A DNA stretch of 26,474 bases from the NCBI GenBank assembly GCA_964537285.1, contig CAZHZT010000079.1:1-26474 (forward strand). The letters are read 5' to 3'. Below, in pieces: positions 15,183 through 22,661 of this stretch. The stretch is from CAZHZT01 sp964537285. GTDB lineage: Bacteria; Bacteroidota; Bacteroidia; Chitinophagales; Saprospiraceae. A program made the position numbers and the translations under genes. The notes below the pieces were generated by a model. That model was not told where the DNA came from. It saw only the letters and a list, made by a program, of their open reading frames with translations, and searched no databases. How positions within the stretch are numbered: the first letter of the stretch is position 1; each line of letters opens with the position of its first letter.

Positions 15183-16448
15183 ATGAAAAATCTAAAAATC
15201 TGGAAAAAATACACACAGGAAGATATTGATCAGCGTATCTTTCAGGCACTCAAAGAAAACGTCGATTACGAAAAACAAATCGTATTGGGCGTGCCGGCTT
15301 CCTATCTGGACAGCAAGGTTTTTTATCAAGACGCCTCCTTCGTTAAGGACGCTCCCTTCATTTCGACCCTCATTCACAACCCCAACCATATCGGATGCCA
15401 CACTTTGGGAGAATCTGAGCACTTTTTTCAGGGCACTCAACACATCGAAAAAGAACTCATCGAAATATGTGGTGTGGATATTCTCGATGGGGAAATTAAC
15501 CAGCAAGATGGGTACGTAGCCTCTGGTGGTACGGAAGCAAATATGCAGGCGTTTTGGATCTATCGCAATTATTTTATGCACGAGTTCTCCGCTAAGCTGG
15601 ACGAAATATGCATTCTTTGCAGCCAGGATACTCATTATTCTGTAGATAAAGCTTCTAATGTTCTGGTTTTGGATGTTTTTAAAACAGCTGTAGATCCTGA
15701 CAATCGAAAGATAAGTCAGGAAGGTATTCGAAATACGCTGCTCGAAGCCTTGAAACAAGGGAAAAAGTACTTCATCGTAGTATGCAACATGATGACAACT
15801 ATGTTTGGTTCCGTGGATGATGTGGATGATTACACTACGGTATTGAAAGAGGTAGGCGTGCCGTTTAAAGTCCATGTCGATGGTGCTTATGGTGGCTTTT
15901 ACTACCCGTTTGTTGATAAAACGACCAATCTGAGCTTCCAAAACCCTGACATTACTTCATTCACCCTTGATGCACACAAAATGGCCCAGGCTCCATACGG
16001 TACCGGGATATTTCTGATTAGAAAGAACTTTATTCAATATGCCAATACCCGCCAAGCAAGCTATGTGGAAGGAGAAGATTTTACATTGATCGGCAGCAGA
16101 TCAGGTGCCAATGCCATTGCCGTTTGGATGATTTTAGTGAAAAACGGGCCTTTTGGCTGGACAGAAAAAGTGTATATTCTTCAAAAACGCACCGACTGGC
16201 TCTGTGAGCAATTAGCCGACTTGAAGATTGCGTACTACCGTCATCCACATTCCAATATTGTTACCATTAAAAGCAAATATGTTCATCCTGAAGTAGCCTT
16301 AAAGTTCGGCTTGGTTCCCGATGATCATCATGCACCTCATTGGTACAAAATTGTAATTATGGAGCATGTTATTATTGAAAAGCTTTTGCAGTTGCTGGGG
16401 GACATAAAAGCAAGCCAGGCTTCTCTGACAATAGGGAATAAGTTGTAA
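15183..16448 (+). CDS. PLP-dependent group II amino-acid decarboxylase
   Basis: A 421-residue cytoplasmic enzyme of the glutamate/tyrosine/histidine decarboxylase (fold type I) family. Seen: GYVASGGTEANMQAFWIYRN (phosphate-binding loop), His151 in SQDTHYSVDKAS (stacks on PLP), Asp233 in HVDGAYGGF (bridges the pyridine N), and Lys266 in TLDAHKMAQAPYGTG (Schiff-base lysine). The C-terminal small domain is complete (HPHSNIVTIKS, then HWYKIVIMEHV). Length is typical of the short bacterial group, nearer to MfnA or histidine decarboxylase than to GadB; the substrate cannot be fixed from sequence. It is a single-gene unit: a repeat-rich spacer lies upstream and a strong terminator starts 3 bp after the stop. 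No antiporter is adjacent, which argues against a classical acid-resistance pair. Confidence 0.88.
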   Translation: MKNLKIWKKYTQEDIDQRIFQALKENVDYEKQIVLGVPASYLDSKVFYQDASFVKDAPFISTLIHNPNHIGCHTLGESEHFFQGTQHIEKELIEICGVDILDGEINQQDGYVASGGTEANMQAFWIYRNYFMHEFSAKLDEICILCSQDTHYSVDKASNVLVLDVFKTAVDPDNRKISQEGIRNTLLEALKQGKKYFIVVCNMMTTMFGSVDDVDDYTTVLKEVGVPFKVHVDGAYGGFYYPFVDKTTNLSFQNPDITSFTLDAHKMAQAPYGTGIFLIRKNFIQYANTRQASYVEGEDFTLIGSRSGANAIAVWMILVKNGPFGWTEKVYILQKRTDWLCEQLADLKIAYYRHPHSNIVTIKSKYVHPEVALKFGLVPDDHHAPHWYKIVIMEHVIIEKLLQLLGDIKASQASLTIGNKL

Positions 16449-16451
16449 AAT

Positions 16452-16480
16452 AAAAAAGGCGGCCAACGGCCGCCTTTTTT
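16452..16480. terminator. Bidirectional intrinsic terminator
   Basis: AAAAAAGGCGGCC (16452-16464) is the exact complement of GGCCGCCTTTTTT (16468-16480) across the loop AAC, directly after the decarboxylase stop. The AAC loop is the same as in the terminator at 12831-12870. Confidence 0.93.
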
Positions 16481-16486
16481 ATTTAG

Positions 16487-16594
16487 CTCTTTGACATAAA
16501 TTGTGGAAAATGGAACTTCAAAATGATAACCCTTTCAGCCACAAGGGCATTCAAGGCTTATCATCTTGAAGTTCCACACGATTTGTCAAAGAAC
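16487..16594 (+). repeat. Palindromic repeat, copy 1 (108 bp)
   Basis: CTCTTTGACATAAATTGTGG starts an imperfect palindrome ending GATTTGTCAAAGAAC. An internal stem forms between AACTTCAAAATGATAA and TTATCATCTTGAAGTT. The reverse complement of 18296-18399 matches it nearly throughout. It begins 6 bp after the decarboxylase terminator and ends 8 bp before the TerB-like stop codon. Confidence 0.9.
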
Positions 16595-16602
16595 GTTTTA
16601 TT

Positions 16603-17046
16603 TTACAACTTATTTTTAATCACAACTACTTCTGCCACTTTATAGGCCAAAGCGTCATCGATTTCCAATTCTTTTTTAATAATATCAAGTATTTTTTGCT
16701 CTTCTACATCGGCTGTTCCATCGGCAAAAACAAGTTCACAAGCATAGGCAAACACTCCGGCGCTCATTTCCTTAGGAATATTTTGTACCGCCAGGTTGAT
16801 AACTGCTTCCGGGCCTCCTTTCTTCAATAGTTTTGAAAGCTTTGTCATAATGTTGCGCCATTGATTTCCGGTAACAGAGGCCATAACTTTTGCCCGAGAG
16901 CACATAGTGATAAAATCCTGGCCTTCCTCCTGGGTAATTTGGCCGTCGGCAGCAATTACAGCATAAAGTACACCGACGAAAGATTCCTGAACATCAAGTG
17001 AAGTGATTTTATCGCCTTCACCGAAGAGTTTCCCAAAAAAGCTCAT
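16603..17046 (-). CDS. TerB-like (tellurite-resistance family) protein
   Basis: A 147-residue cytoplasmic all-helical protein. Two acidic helix-loop motifs, AADGQITQEE (residues 32-41) and FADGTADVEEQKI (107-119), spaced about 75 residues apart, are the hallmark of the TerB fold, which binds divalent metal through such acidic residues. No other ter genes are here, so a role in tellurite resistance should not be assumed; TerB-like domains also occur in stress and membrane-associated systems. It starts 12 bp after the stop of the upstream 312-residue gene, so the two form an operon. The stop is TAA, 8 bp from a palindromic repeat. Confidence 0.85.
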   Translation of the reverse strand: MSFFGKLFGEGDKITSLDVQESFVGVLYAVIAADGQITQEEGQDFITMCSRAKVMASVTGNQWRNIMTKLSKLLKKGGPEAVINLAVQNIPKEMSAGVFAYACELVFADGTADVEEQKILDIIKKELEIDDALAYKVAEVVVIKNKL

Positions 17047-17058
17047 ATTGAATTGGTT

Positions 17059-17997
17059 TTATTTAGAAAATGTGGTTTTAAACTTTTTATGTACATCCCC
17101 ACTCTGGAAATCCGTTCCAAATAAAAAGGTAACGGAGATAGACTTGTCAATTCCTTTGAATAAACGCTGAAGGGTAGGGTTTTCTGGAAGTTTCTGGAAA
17201 AAATTTCCAAGCGCAGCAACTGCTGTCTTGGATTTTCTGGGCTGATCAACAGCCGATTGAAATTCTATGGTTCCGTTGAAATCCGGGGATCTTTTTTCCT
17301 TGAGAAGGATATTATGCAAATCTGCGAACATGCCGTTCATAAGTTCCTCAATGTTTCCGGCAGAAACCACCACTTTTATCATGTAGAGAGAACCAAAAAG
17401 CCCTATTTTAGAAATATTTTTTTCATAGCCATCCGGAAACGATTGAATGGCTTGAATCTTTACCTCCTTTTCAGACGCTGCTTCCTTTTTTATAATACCA
17501 CCATCTTTGACATAAAAAATCCATTTGGCGATCTGTTTACGGGAAAAGTCGTTGAATAGGGTGATGATTTTTTCGTTCAAGATGTTTATGGCTGCTTCAT
17601 CATCTGCTTTACAGCAAATAATAGTGTCCTGAACGGGGAGGCCTACTGCAATTTCTTCTGCTTTTAATAAATTGGCGGCTGTTTTCATGAATTCTTTATC
17701 CAGAATTTTCTCCGCAGCGAATCGTTGGTTATCTATTTCAAGTAAGGTTGCGCCATTTTGGGAGATTGTCTGCCAATTCAGGTCAACACTTTTCAGGTTT
17801 TTAAATGCCTCTTTAACCAGCTCAGAACCGGTAAGCCCCAATTCCTCAATATCTGAAACAGGCTCATCTATATCATTGACAAAGGTGATGATGGGTAGTT
17901 TTTCCTTATCCGTTTCATCATAGAACATGTTAATATGATAAAGTTCAGGAAGGGAATTATCCGGAAGAGAGAGAGAGGGGTATAAGCGCATATTCAT
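17059..17997 (-). CDS. Uncharacterised 312-residue protein
   Basis: Not recognised. It is a soluble protein with no signal peptide or membrane helix, rich in alternating strands and helices (ELYHINMFYDETDKEKLPII, then GATLLEIDNQRF, EEIAVGLPVQDTIICCKADD, KIITLFNDFSRK, GLFGSLYMIKVVVSAGN). The CCKADD segment and a following helix may bear a function, but no catalytic set is evident. The basic, low-complexity C-terminus (SGDVHKKFKTTFSK) is short. A distant resemblance to DUF1444/YtpQ-like proteins was considered and not established. A Met two codons downstream could be the true start. It is the first gene of the pair with the TerB-like protein, and the pair lies between inverted repeat copies. 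Confidence 0.8.
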   Translation of the reverse strand: MNMRLYPSLSLPDNSLPELYHINMFYDETDKEKLPIITFVNDIDEPVSDIEELGLTGSELVKEAFKNLKSVDLNWQTISQNGATLLEIDNQRFAAEKILDKEFMKTAANLLKAEEIAVGLPVQDTIICCKADDEAAINILNEKIITLFNDFSRKQIAKWIFYVKDGGIIKKEAASEKEVKIQAIQSFPDGYEKNISKIGLFGSLYMIKVVVSAGNIEELMNGMFADLHNILLKEKRSPDFNGTIEFQSAVDQPRKSKTAVAALGNFFQKLPENPTLQRLFKGIDKSISVTFLFGTDFQSGDVHKKFKTTFSK

Positions 17998-18055
17998 GAT
18001 GTCATTTGGATTACGTAATTATCTTAATGCAAGTTGCGAGTCATTAAAATGAGGC

Positions 18056-18071
18056 TAGTGCTTCAGGAACT
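18056..18071 (+). repeat. Dispersed motif TAGTGCTTCAGGAACT
   Basis: Exact match in reverse to the right arm at 14906-14921, and one mismatch from the copies at 6666 and 14757. It lies inside a loose palindrome (18031-18157). Confidence 0.7.
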
Positions 18072-18163
18072 GAATCGTCGGTAATTTGTTTTAGAACTTC
18101 GCCTATCGGCTTTGTTTTCACAAATCCCTCCTTATTTACCCTCATTTATTGCAACTTGGGTTA

Positions 18164-18223
18164 TTTTAGAAGAAAACATGAGTCGTCCCGAATTTTCGGG
18201 ATGACTCATGTTTTCTTCTAAAA
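18164..18223. repeat. Long inverted repeat, 29-bp arms, 2-nt loop
   Basis: Arm 18164-18192 (TTTTAGAAGAAAACATGAGT, then CGTCCCGAA) pairs with arm 18195-18223 with a single G-T pair, across the loop TT. The inner GAGTCGTCCCGAATTTTCGG block is echoed at the window start and at 26332-26363. Confidence 0.9.
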
Positions 18224-18295
18224 GCAGGCTAAAGCTAGGGAATCTCTTTCTATTCAAGAAGAAATTGGAAAGAAGTTATTGAAGAATTTATTTTC

Positions 18296-18399
18296 GTTCT
18301 TTGACAAATTGTGTGGAACTTCAAAATGGTAAGCCTTGAATGCCCTTGTGGCTGAAAGGCTTATCATTTTGAAGTTCCACACAATTTATGTCAAAGAAC
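18296..18399 (-). repeat. Palindromic repeat, copy 2 (104 bp, inverted)
   Basis: GTTCTTTGACAAATTGTGTG begins the copy and CACAATTTATGTCAAAGAAC ends it. It is the reverse complement of copy 1 apart from a few substitutions and a small indel. It ends 2 bp before the stop codon of the minus-strand T9SS gene at 18402, just as copy 1 ends beside the TerB-like stop. Confidence 0.9.
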
Positions 18400-18401
18400 T
18401 T

Positions 18402-20903
18402 TTATTTTTTGTAAACCTTTATAGCGCCACTTGCCGTATTGGTTCGCACTTCCAAAAGATAAACTCCTGAAGTTAATTCATCTAAAATTAGCTCTCTGCG
18501 TTGAACTCCTTGTTGAGAGGCCCATTTGTACCTCGCTAATGTTCGACCATAAAGATCTCTTACAATTACTGTAATGGGAGAAGGATTTTCCAAATCAAAA
18601 GAAATCAGTATTTTTTCATCAAAAGGATTGGGCATCACCTCCAAAGTCATGTCTCTACTTAAATTATAAACGGCGTCTACACTGTCTTCTGTAATAAAAA
18701 TATTGACTGTAAGCAAGCTGTCACATCCGTCAAAGTTGACCAAAGTGAAATCAATCACTGTGTCTTGCTCATAAATAATACCTTCGTAAGCCCCGTCTAC
18801 AGGTAAAATAGTGTCAATTTCTCCGAAGGTGACGGGTAATACCTCTATATGAGTGATGGAAATACTATCTATATTAACCAATTGATTGACTTCTAATAAA
18901 GTATCTGATTGGGTATAGATTTCACCATCCAATGTGTCGCCTTCACAAATAGTAGCATCAAAATGATGATAAAAAGCAGGGTTCACTAAGGTATTAAAGA
19001 CTTCATTCGTAATCTGAGGAGTTTGATTATCGAAGTCAACAACTGCCTCATTCCGGATAACATCCCCTACGACGGCATCTTCCTGATGCTCTATGGTGAA
19101 TTTTATAAACCCTTCTGAAAGCAGCTCATTATCTGCTTTGGGAGGTAGGTTAATATCATTAAATTCAAAATGCCAAACATTATTATCCAATAGCGTCCAG
19201 TTATATGGATGAGATGAAGCACCCGGGACGAAACTAAGCTGATTGAGAAGCGCAGGAATGGTATCACTAAGCACCATATTCCTAACGGTATCGGTACTGT
19301 TGTTTTGGAAGGAGATTTTGTATTCCAGGGCCAAGCCTAGCTGTGTGTTGTGATCATTCCCAACCCCTTCCGGGAAGGATTCTTTTTTTACAACTGTATT
19401 TTGTGTGGTGGTTTGTGAGCAGTCAATGGATCTGGAGTGTGCCTGATCATCTTCTGGAAAAGGAATTTTGTACCCAAGGGAGTTAACGGATCCACAAGCT
19501 TCTACACTAATTGCAGGATGGCTTTCCCAGGGAGCATTTGAAACTTGAACTGTTTGAAGCCTGTAAGTAGCCCCATCACTTGTTATATCCATTGTCATTG
19601 ACTCTCCTGCACTCAATTGGTAAGTACCACTTGAAAAATACTCCCCTTCGTCTTTCAGGATAATGTAGGTAGCTGATTCAGCCATGCCTTCATCTCCTAC
19701 ATTCTCTAATGTAAACTCAATGTTACCATCTTCGCATTTACTGCTTAATTCAATGAAAGCGCCGGACCAATCCGGAGAAATGGAAAAACACGTAGTATCC
19801 GGATAAATATGGGCCTCTACGCAATGAGTCTGGCCTGTTTCGGCCAAACAGTCTTCATCCAGTATTGTGGAAACCACAAAGGTCCCCTGGGTGTAAGGAG
19901 CAATATCACCGGGTTCGAAGGTGTAGTTGTTATTACCATTGCTGCCAGACCAGGGCAGGGAACTACTTTGTACGGTTAAATAAGGATCGAATTCAATGTC
20001 TATATAGCTATTGCGAGCGGTATCTGTTCCCCGGTTGGCATAGTTCACGTAGTAAAGGGTTTCTTCACATTTTTTTAGATTGGGAGTCGAAACATCTACT
20101 GTTAAATAAGCGCAACTGGCTATGGCTTGAGCTGGAACCATGAAATGAAGAGTGTCAAAGGAAGCACTGTCAATTTTATAGGTATAGTCATCCTGGCAGG
20201 TAGTCCAATATGGGCTCGGGGGGAATAATTTTATATCATAAGTATAGGTATCCAGGGGAGTAAAGATCTCAGCTGCAGAACCCGTAGATAAGATCAGTTC
20301 CCTGCCTGGCCTTTCCACCGTAAGTCCCCAACCGGGAAGATATTGCTCATTGGCATCGAACAGGCAATTATTGTTTTGGTCGTCAAAAACTACCATTTGT
20401 ACAGTCGCTCCATTCAGGTTAAAGCAAGATGGAGTAATCACATAATCAACCAGCATGGTATTGATATCAACAAACTCTATAGGGGCAGGCGTGCCGTCAA
20501 TGACGAAGCAATGTGGTTTTGGAAGGCTTGTAGAATCCGTTTTAATAGTAAAATAAAGGGAGAAAACGGCGTTTCCATCAGGGATAGAATTCCCTTGTAA
20601 GAAAAAATCAAACCAGGAAACAATTACATCTCCTTTGAAGGCATTTACCGTACCGAAGCTAATGCCGTTAAATGCTTCATTGCCTATAGAGTCAAGGCTT
20701 AGAACGCTTGTGTCAAAATGCATAGAAAATTGAAAAGCGATCAGATTGTCAAAATTTTCAACAACGATATCAACCTTAGGCACGGGCTCTTCCTCTAAGG
20801 TTGGTGTGAGAATTATTTGAGCAATGGCTGATTGGTTTATAAATAAACCAAAGACAAAAAGTAGTAAAAAGTGTAATCGATAAGTGGGCGTTTTGAACTG
20901 CAT
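18402..20903 (-). CDS. Large T9SS protein with cohesin-like and DUF7619/DUF11-like domains
   Basis: An 833-residue secreted protein. Signal peptide (LHFLLLFVFGLFINQSAIAQ, ending about residue 29). Residues about 40-165 resemble a cohesin fold (VDIVVENFDNLIAFQFSMHF, TSVLSLDSI, GDVIVSWFDF, GNAVFSLYFTI). Next comes an SdrD-B-like segment (FDDQNNNCLFDANEQYLPGW), then beta-sandwich repeats including a DUF11/DUF7619-type domain (LALEYKISFQNNSTDTVRNM, VLSDTIPALLNQLSF, IRNEAVVDFDNQTPQITNEV). A T9SS sorting domain ends the protein (LEVMPNPFDEKILISFDL, then LTSGVYLLEVRT, ending KVYKK). It is a likely surface scaffold or adhesin with no catalytic motif. It starts 69 bp after the DUF481-like gene and may be co-transcribed with it. 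Confidence 0.85.
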   Translation of the reverse strand: MQFKTPTYRLHFLLLFVFGLFINQSAIAQIILTPTLEEEPVPKVDIVVENFDNLIAFQFSMHFDTSVLSLDSIGNEAFNGISFGTVNAFKGDVIVSWFDFFLQGNSIPDGNAVFSLYFTIKTDSTSLPKPHCFVIDGTPAPIEFVDINTMLVDYVITPSCFNLNGATVQMVVFDDQNNNCLFDANEQYLPGWGLTVERPGRELILSTGSAAEIFTPLDTYTYDIKLFPPSPYWTTCQDDYTYKIDSASFDTLHFMVPAQAIASCAYLTVDVSTPNLKKCEETLYYVNYANRGTDTARNSYIDIEFDPYLTVQSSSLPWSGSNGNNNYTFEPGDIAPYTQGTFVVSTILDEDCLAETGQTHCVEAHIYPDTTCFSISPDWSGAFIELSSKCEDGNIEFTLENVGDEGMAESATYIILKDEGEYFSSGTYQLSAGESMTMDITSDGATYRLQTVQVSNAPWESHPAISVEACGSVNSLGYKIPFPEDDQAHSRSIDCSQTTTQNTVVKKESFPEGVGNDHNTQLGLALEYKISFQNNSTDTVRNMVLSDTIPALLNQLSFVPGASSHPYNWTLLDNNVWHFEFNDINLPPKADNELLSEGFIKFTIEHQEDAVVGDVIRNEAVVDFDNQTPQITNEVFNTLVNPAFYHHFDATICEGDTLDGEIYTQSDTLLEVNQLVNIDSISITHIEVLPVTFGEIDTILPVDGAYEGIIYEQDTVIDFTLVNFDGCDSLLTVNIFITEDSVDAVYNLSRDMTLEVMPNPFDEKILISFDLENPSPITVIVRDLYGRTLARYKWASQQGVQRRELILDELTSGVYLLEVRTNTASGAIKVYKK

Positions 20904-20972
20904 AGTTTTGGGTTTGTGAATATTCTTTTATGCAAAGATGAGAAATTCCTTTGAATCAATCTGTAAGCCAGC

Positions 20973-21779
20973 CTAAAAATTGACGCTTAAACCGTTGCTT
21001 ATCATATACATGTTCCGCGGAACGGTGTTGGGTGGCCGGGCATCATACACCATTTGAAAATAAGTTTTAAACTGTAAAACACTGGTTAACTGAAAGTTTA
21101 GGGTGGTTTCTGTGGTTATGCGAAAGTCCTTCAACATATCAGGCCGGGGTTGAAAATAGGTTACATGGTTAACCGTAAACTTTCCGGCTACATCCCAGCC
21201 AAAAGAAACATATGCACTTAAACGATGGTGGCGGTGGGTGGCATCTTTTTCAAACTCCATTTCCTGCAGGGTAAAGAACTCATCTGATTGTTCGTATTCG
21301 AACATATAAAGAGCACCCAAAAACAATCGGACAGAATCATTTTCAACAACTCTGAACCTTGGCCCTGTTCCTGCCAGGATACGCTGGTCTATTTCCTGGA
21401 TTTCATCGTGCTGGGTCTGCGTGAACGCTTCCCATGTAATTAAATTGGAGATCTTCCTATTATAGCGAAGGTGCGCAAATCGGTTGTTTACAAAACTCTT
21501 TGGTACAGACTCCGGATCGTCAACATTAGTAAACTGTGTGATATTGTATCCTCCAAAAACGAGCCATCTGCTGCGGCTGTAAAGGTATTCTGCCCTTGCT
21601 CTGCCTCCAAACCGGAGCGTCTGCCCCGCTTTATTTCTTGTAATACCAAAATTTACATCTACTATTCCGCGCCACCCCTGATCGTCTGTACTCAAACGCA
21701 TATTTTCGGTATTCACTACCTGTGCTATAGAAAAAGTAGAAATACAGACAAAGAAAGTTAGAAATAATAAGGTTCTCAT
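20973..21779 (-). CDS. DUF481-like outer-membrane beta-barrel protein
   Basis: A 268-residue exported protein. The signal peptide (LLFLTFFVCISTFSIAQ) is followed by amphipathic strands typical of a barrel: GWRGIVDVNFGITRNK, TLRFGGRARAEYLYSRSR, WLVFGGYNITQF, RFAHLRYNRKISNLITWEAF, SVRLFLGALYMFEYEQ, RHHRLSAYVSFGW, and the last strand MYMISNGLSVNF ending in Phe, as required by the BAM insertion signal. The repeated strand pattern and RILAGTGPRFRV match DUF481. No ligand is known for the family. It is the first gene of a possible two-gene unit with the large T9SS protein. The stop is TAG. Confidence 0.85.
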   Translation of the reverse strand: MRTLLFLTFFVCISTFSIAQVVNTENMRLSTDDQGWRGIVDVNFGITRNKAGQTLRFGGRARAEYLYSRSRWLVFGGYNITQFTNVDDPESVPKSFVNNRFAHLRYNRKISNLITWEAFTQTQHDEIQEIDQRILAGTGPRFRVVENDSVRLFLGALYMFEYEQSDEFFTLQEMEFEKDATHRHHRLSAYVSFGWDVAGKFTVNHVTYFQPRPDMLKDFRITTETTLNFQLTSVLQFKTYFQMVYDARPPNTVPRNMYMISNGLSVNF

Positions 21780-21909
21780 GAGTAATATCTCTTCTTATTT
21801 AGTACTTGGAATTGACCGCAAAATAAAGCTTAAAAGTATAGATAGTTGAATTTTTATGGGATATTAACAGCCTGATTGTAAAATGAACGCGCCTACGGCG
21901 CGGAGATTC

Positions 21910-21976
21910 TTTCTTGAGGCAGTCCGAAAAGGTATTTTGGCTTTGCCAAAATACCTTTTCGGACTGCCTCAAGAAA
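21910..21976. repeat. Long perfect inverted repeat, 32-bp arms, 3-nt loop
   Basis: Arm 21910-21941 (TTTCTTGAGGCAGTCCGAAA, then AGGTATTTTGGC) is an exact complement of 21945-21976 across the loop TTT. It has the same arm and loop size as the hairpin at 3453-3519 with largely different sequence. It lies between divergent genes. Confidence 0.95.
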
Positions 21977-22003
21977 ATACCGCCGTGTAGCGGCATGAAC
22001 TCC

Positions 22004-22027
22004 ATGCTCGGTTTTCAAACCGAGCAT
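22004..22027. repeat. 11-bp perfect hairpin
   Basis: ATGCTCGGTTT (22004-22014) and AAACCGAGCAT (22017-22027) pair exactly around a 2-nt loop. It is the last of three hairpins in a row starting about 21888. Confidence 0.8.
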
Positions 22028-22364
22028 TGCTCACTTTGTCTAACTCATACCAATACATCACTGCCACAAGCGTTCCGCTTCCTTAATAGTGCATACTTTA
22101 TAAATAAAATGCATGTATGTTTGCAACGTGATATTAAAATAATGCACTCTTAATACTTAAGTTCCAGAGTACTTAATCTATTCCCACATAATAAACGACT
22201 TTCTTGGAATAGACTGAAAAGATCAGGTTATCGATCGATCATTTTTCTTAATAAAGTGTTAATGAAAGGCGTTACCTGGCAGGAAAAAATCGTCATATTG
22301 TTAAAAATACAATGCAAAAGAGGTTTTATTTGTGTAAAATAAAAATTAATAGATAAAATATCTT

Positions 22365-22372
22365 TACATTTG
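22365..22372 (+). promoter_or_regulatory. Candidate Bacteroidota -7 element
   Basis: TACATTTG is an exact match to the Bacteroidota -7 consensus TAnnTTTG, about 290 bp upstream of the glycosidase start. The nearest TTTG on its left (22329-22332) is 32 nt away, too far for a standard -33 box, so support is weak. Confidence 0.25.
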
Positions 22373-22661
22373 TATGTGGATTCGGTTTTAAGACTAAATG
22401 TCAAAAGCAGGTTCTAAAAACCGGGAATTGCCATTGCCACCTAATTAGCAAAAAAACAAGATTAACTTAAGTTACGTACTTGAAGTCTGTTGACTTAGGC
22501 AGGAAGTTTTTTGTTTGAAACCAGCCATTGAGAAAATCACTACGTATAAACCATTAAGATGGCTTCCTCCAGATAAAAGCTCTTGCTCAAGTCAATAAAC
22601 TACTCTTTCGGAGCAAAACTAATAAATCAGTCTATTGAGAAATTTTTAAATTTACCCGATC

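Larger units (their letters stand above)
17998..18401. other. Spacer built almost entirely of palindromic repeats
   Basis: Upstream of the 312-residue gene. It contains AAGTTGC...ATTAAAATGAGG (about 18031-18054) paired with CCTCATTTATTGCAACTT (about 18140-18157), the dispersed TAGTGCTTC motif between them, the long hairpin 18164-18223 and repeat copy 2. No gene is visible. Confidence 0.65.
21780..22661. other. 882-bp divergent spacer
   Basis: Between the barrel gene (minus) and the glycosidase gene (plus). The left part is a cluster of hairpins (GCGCC-TAC-GGCGC about 21888-21900, the 32-bp hairpin, and 22004-22027). The rest is AT-rich with partial symmetries (AGTGCAT...ATGCACT about 22088-22148; TCTATTCC...GGAATAGA about 22178-22213). 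Such length suggests a long leader for the glycosidase. Open frames seen here run through the hairpins and do not look like genes. Confidence 0.6.

Noticed and set aside
15183..16448. GadB-type acid-resistance system
   Set aside because: No antiporter or regulator is adjacent and the length and motifs fit the wider group II decarboxylase family, so no substrate was assigned.
17059..17997. DUF1444/YtpQ assignment for the 312-residue protein
   Set aside because: Only a vague resemblance in the central part; no diagnostic motif could be pointed to.
21914..22153. 79-codon plus-strand frame in the long spacer
   Set aside because: Its first part is the hairpin arms and loop; no signal peptide, domain or upstream site supports it.
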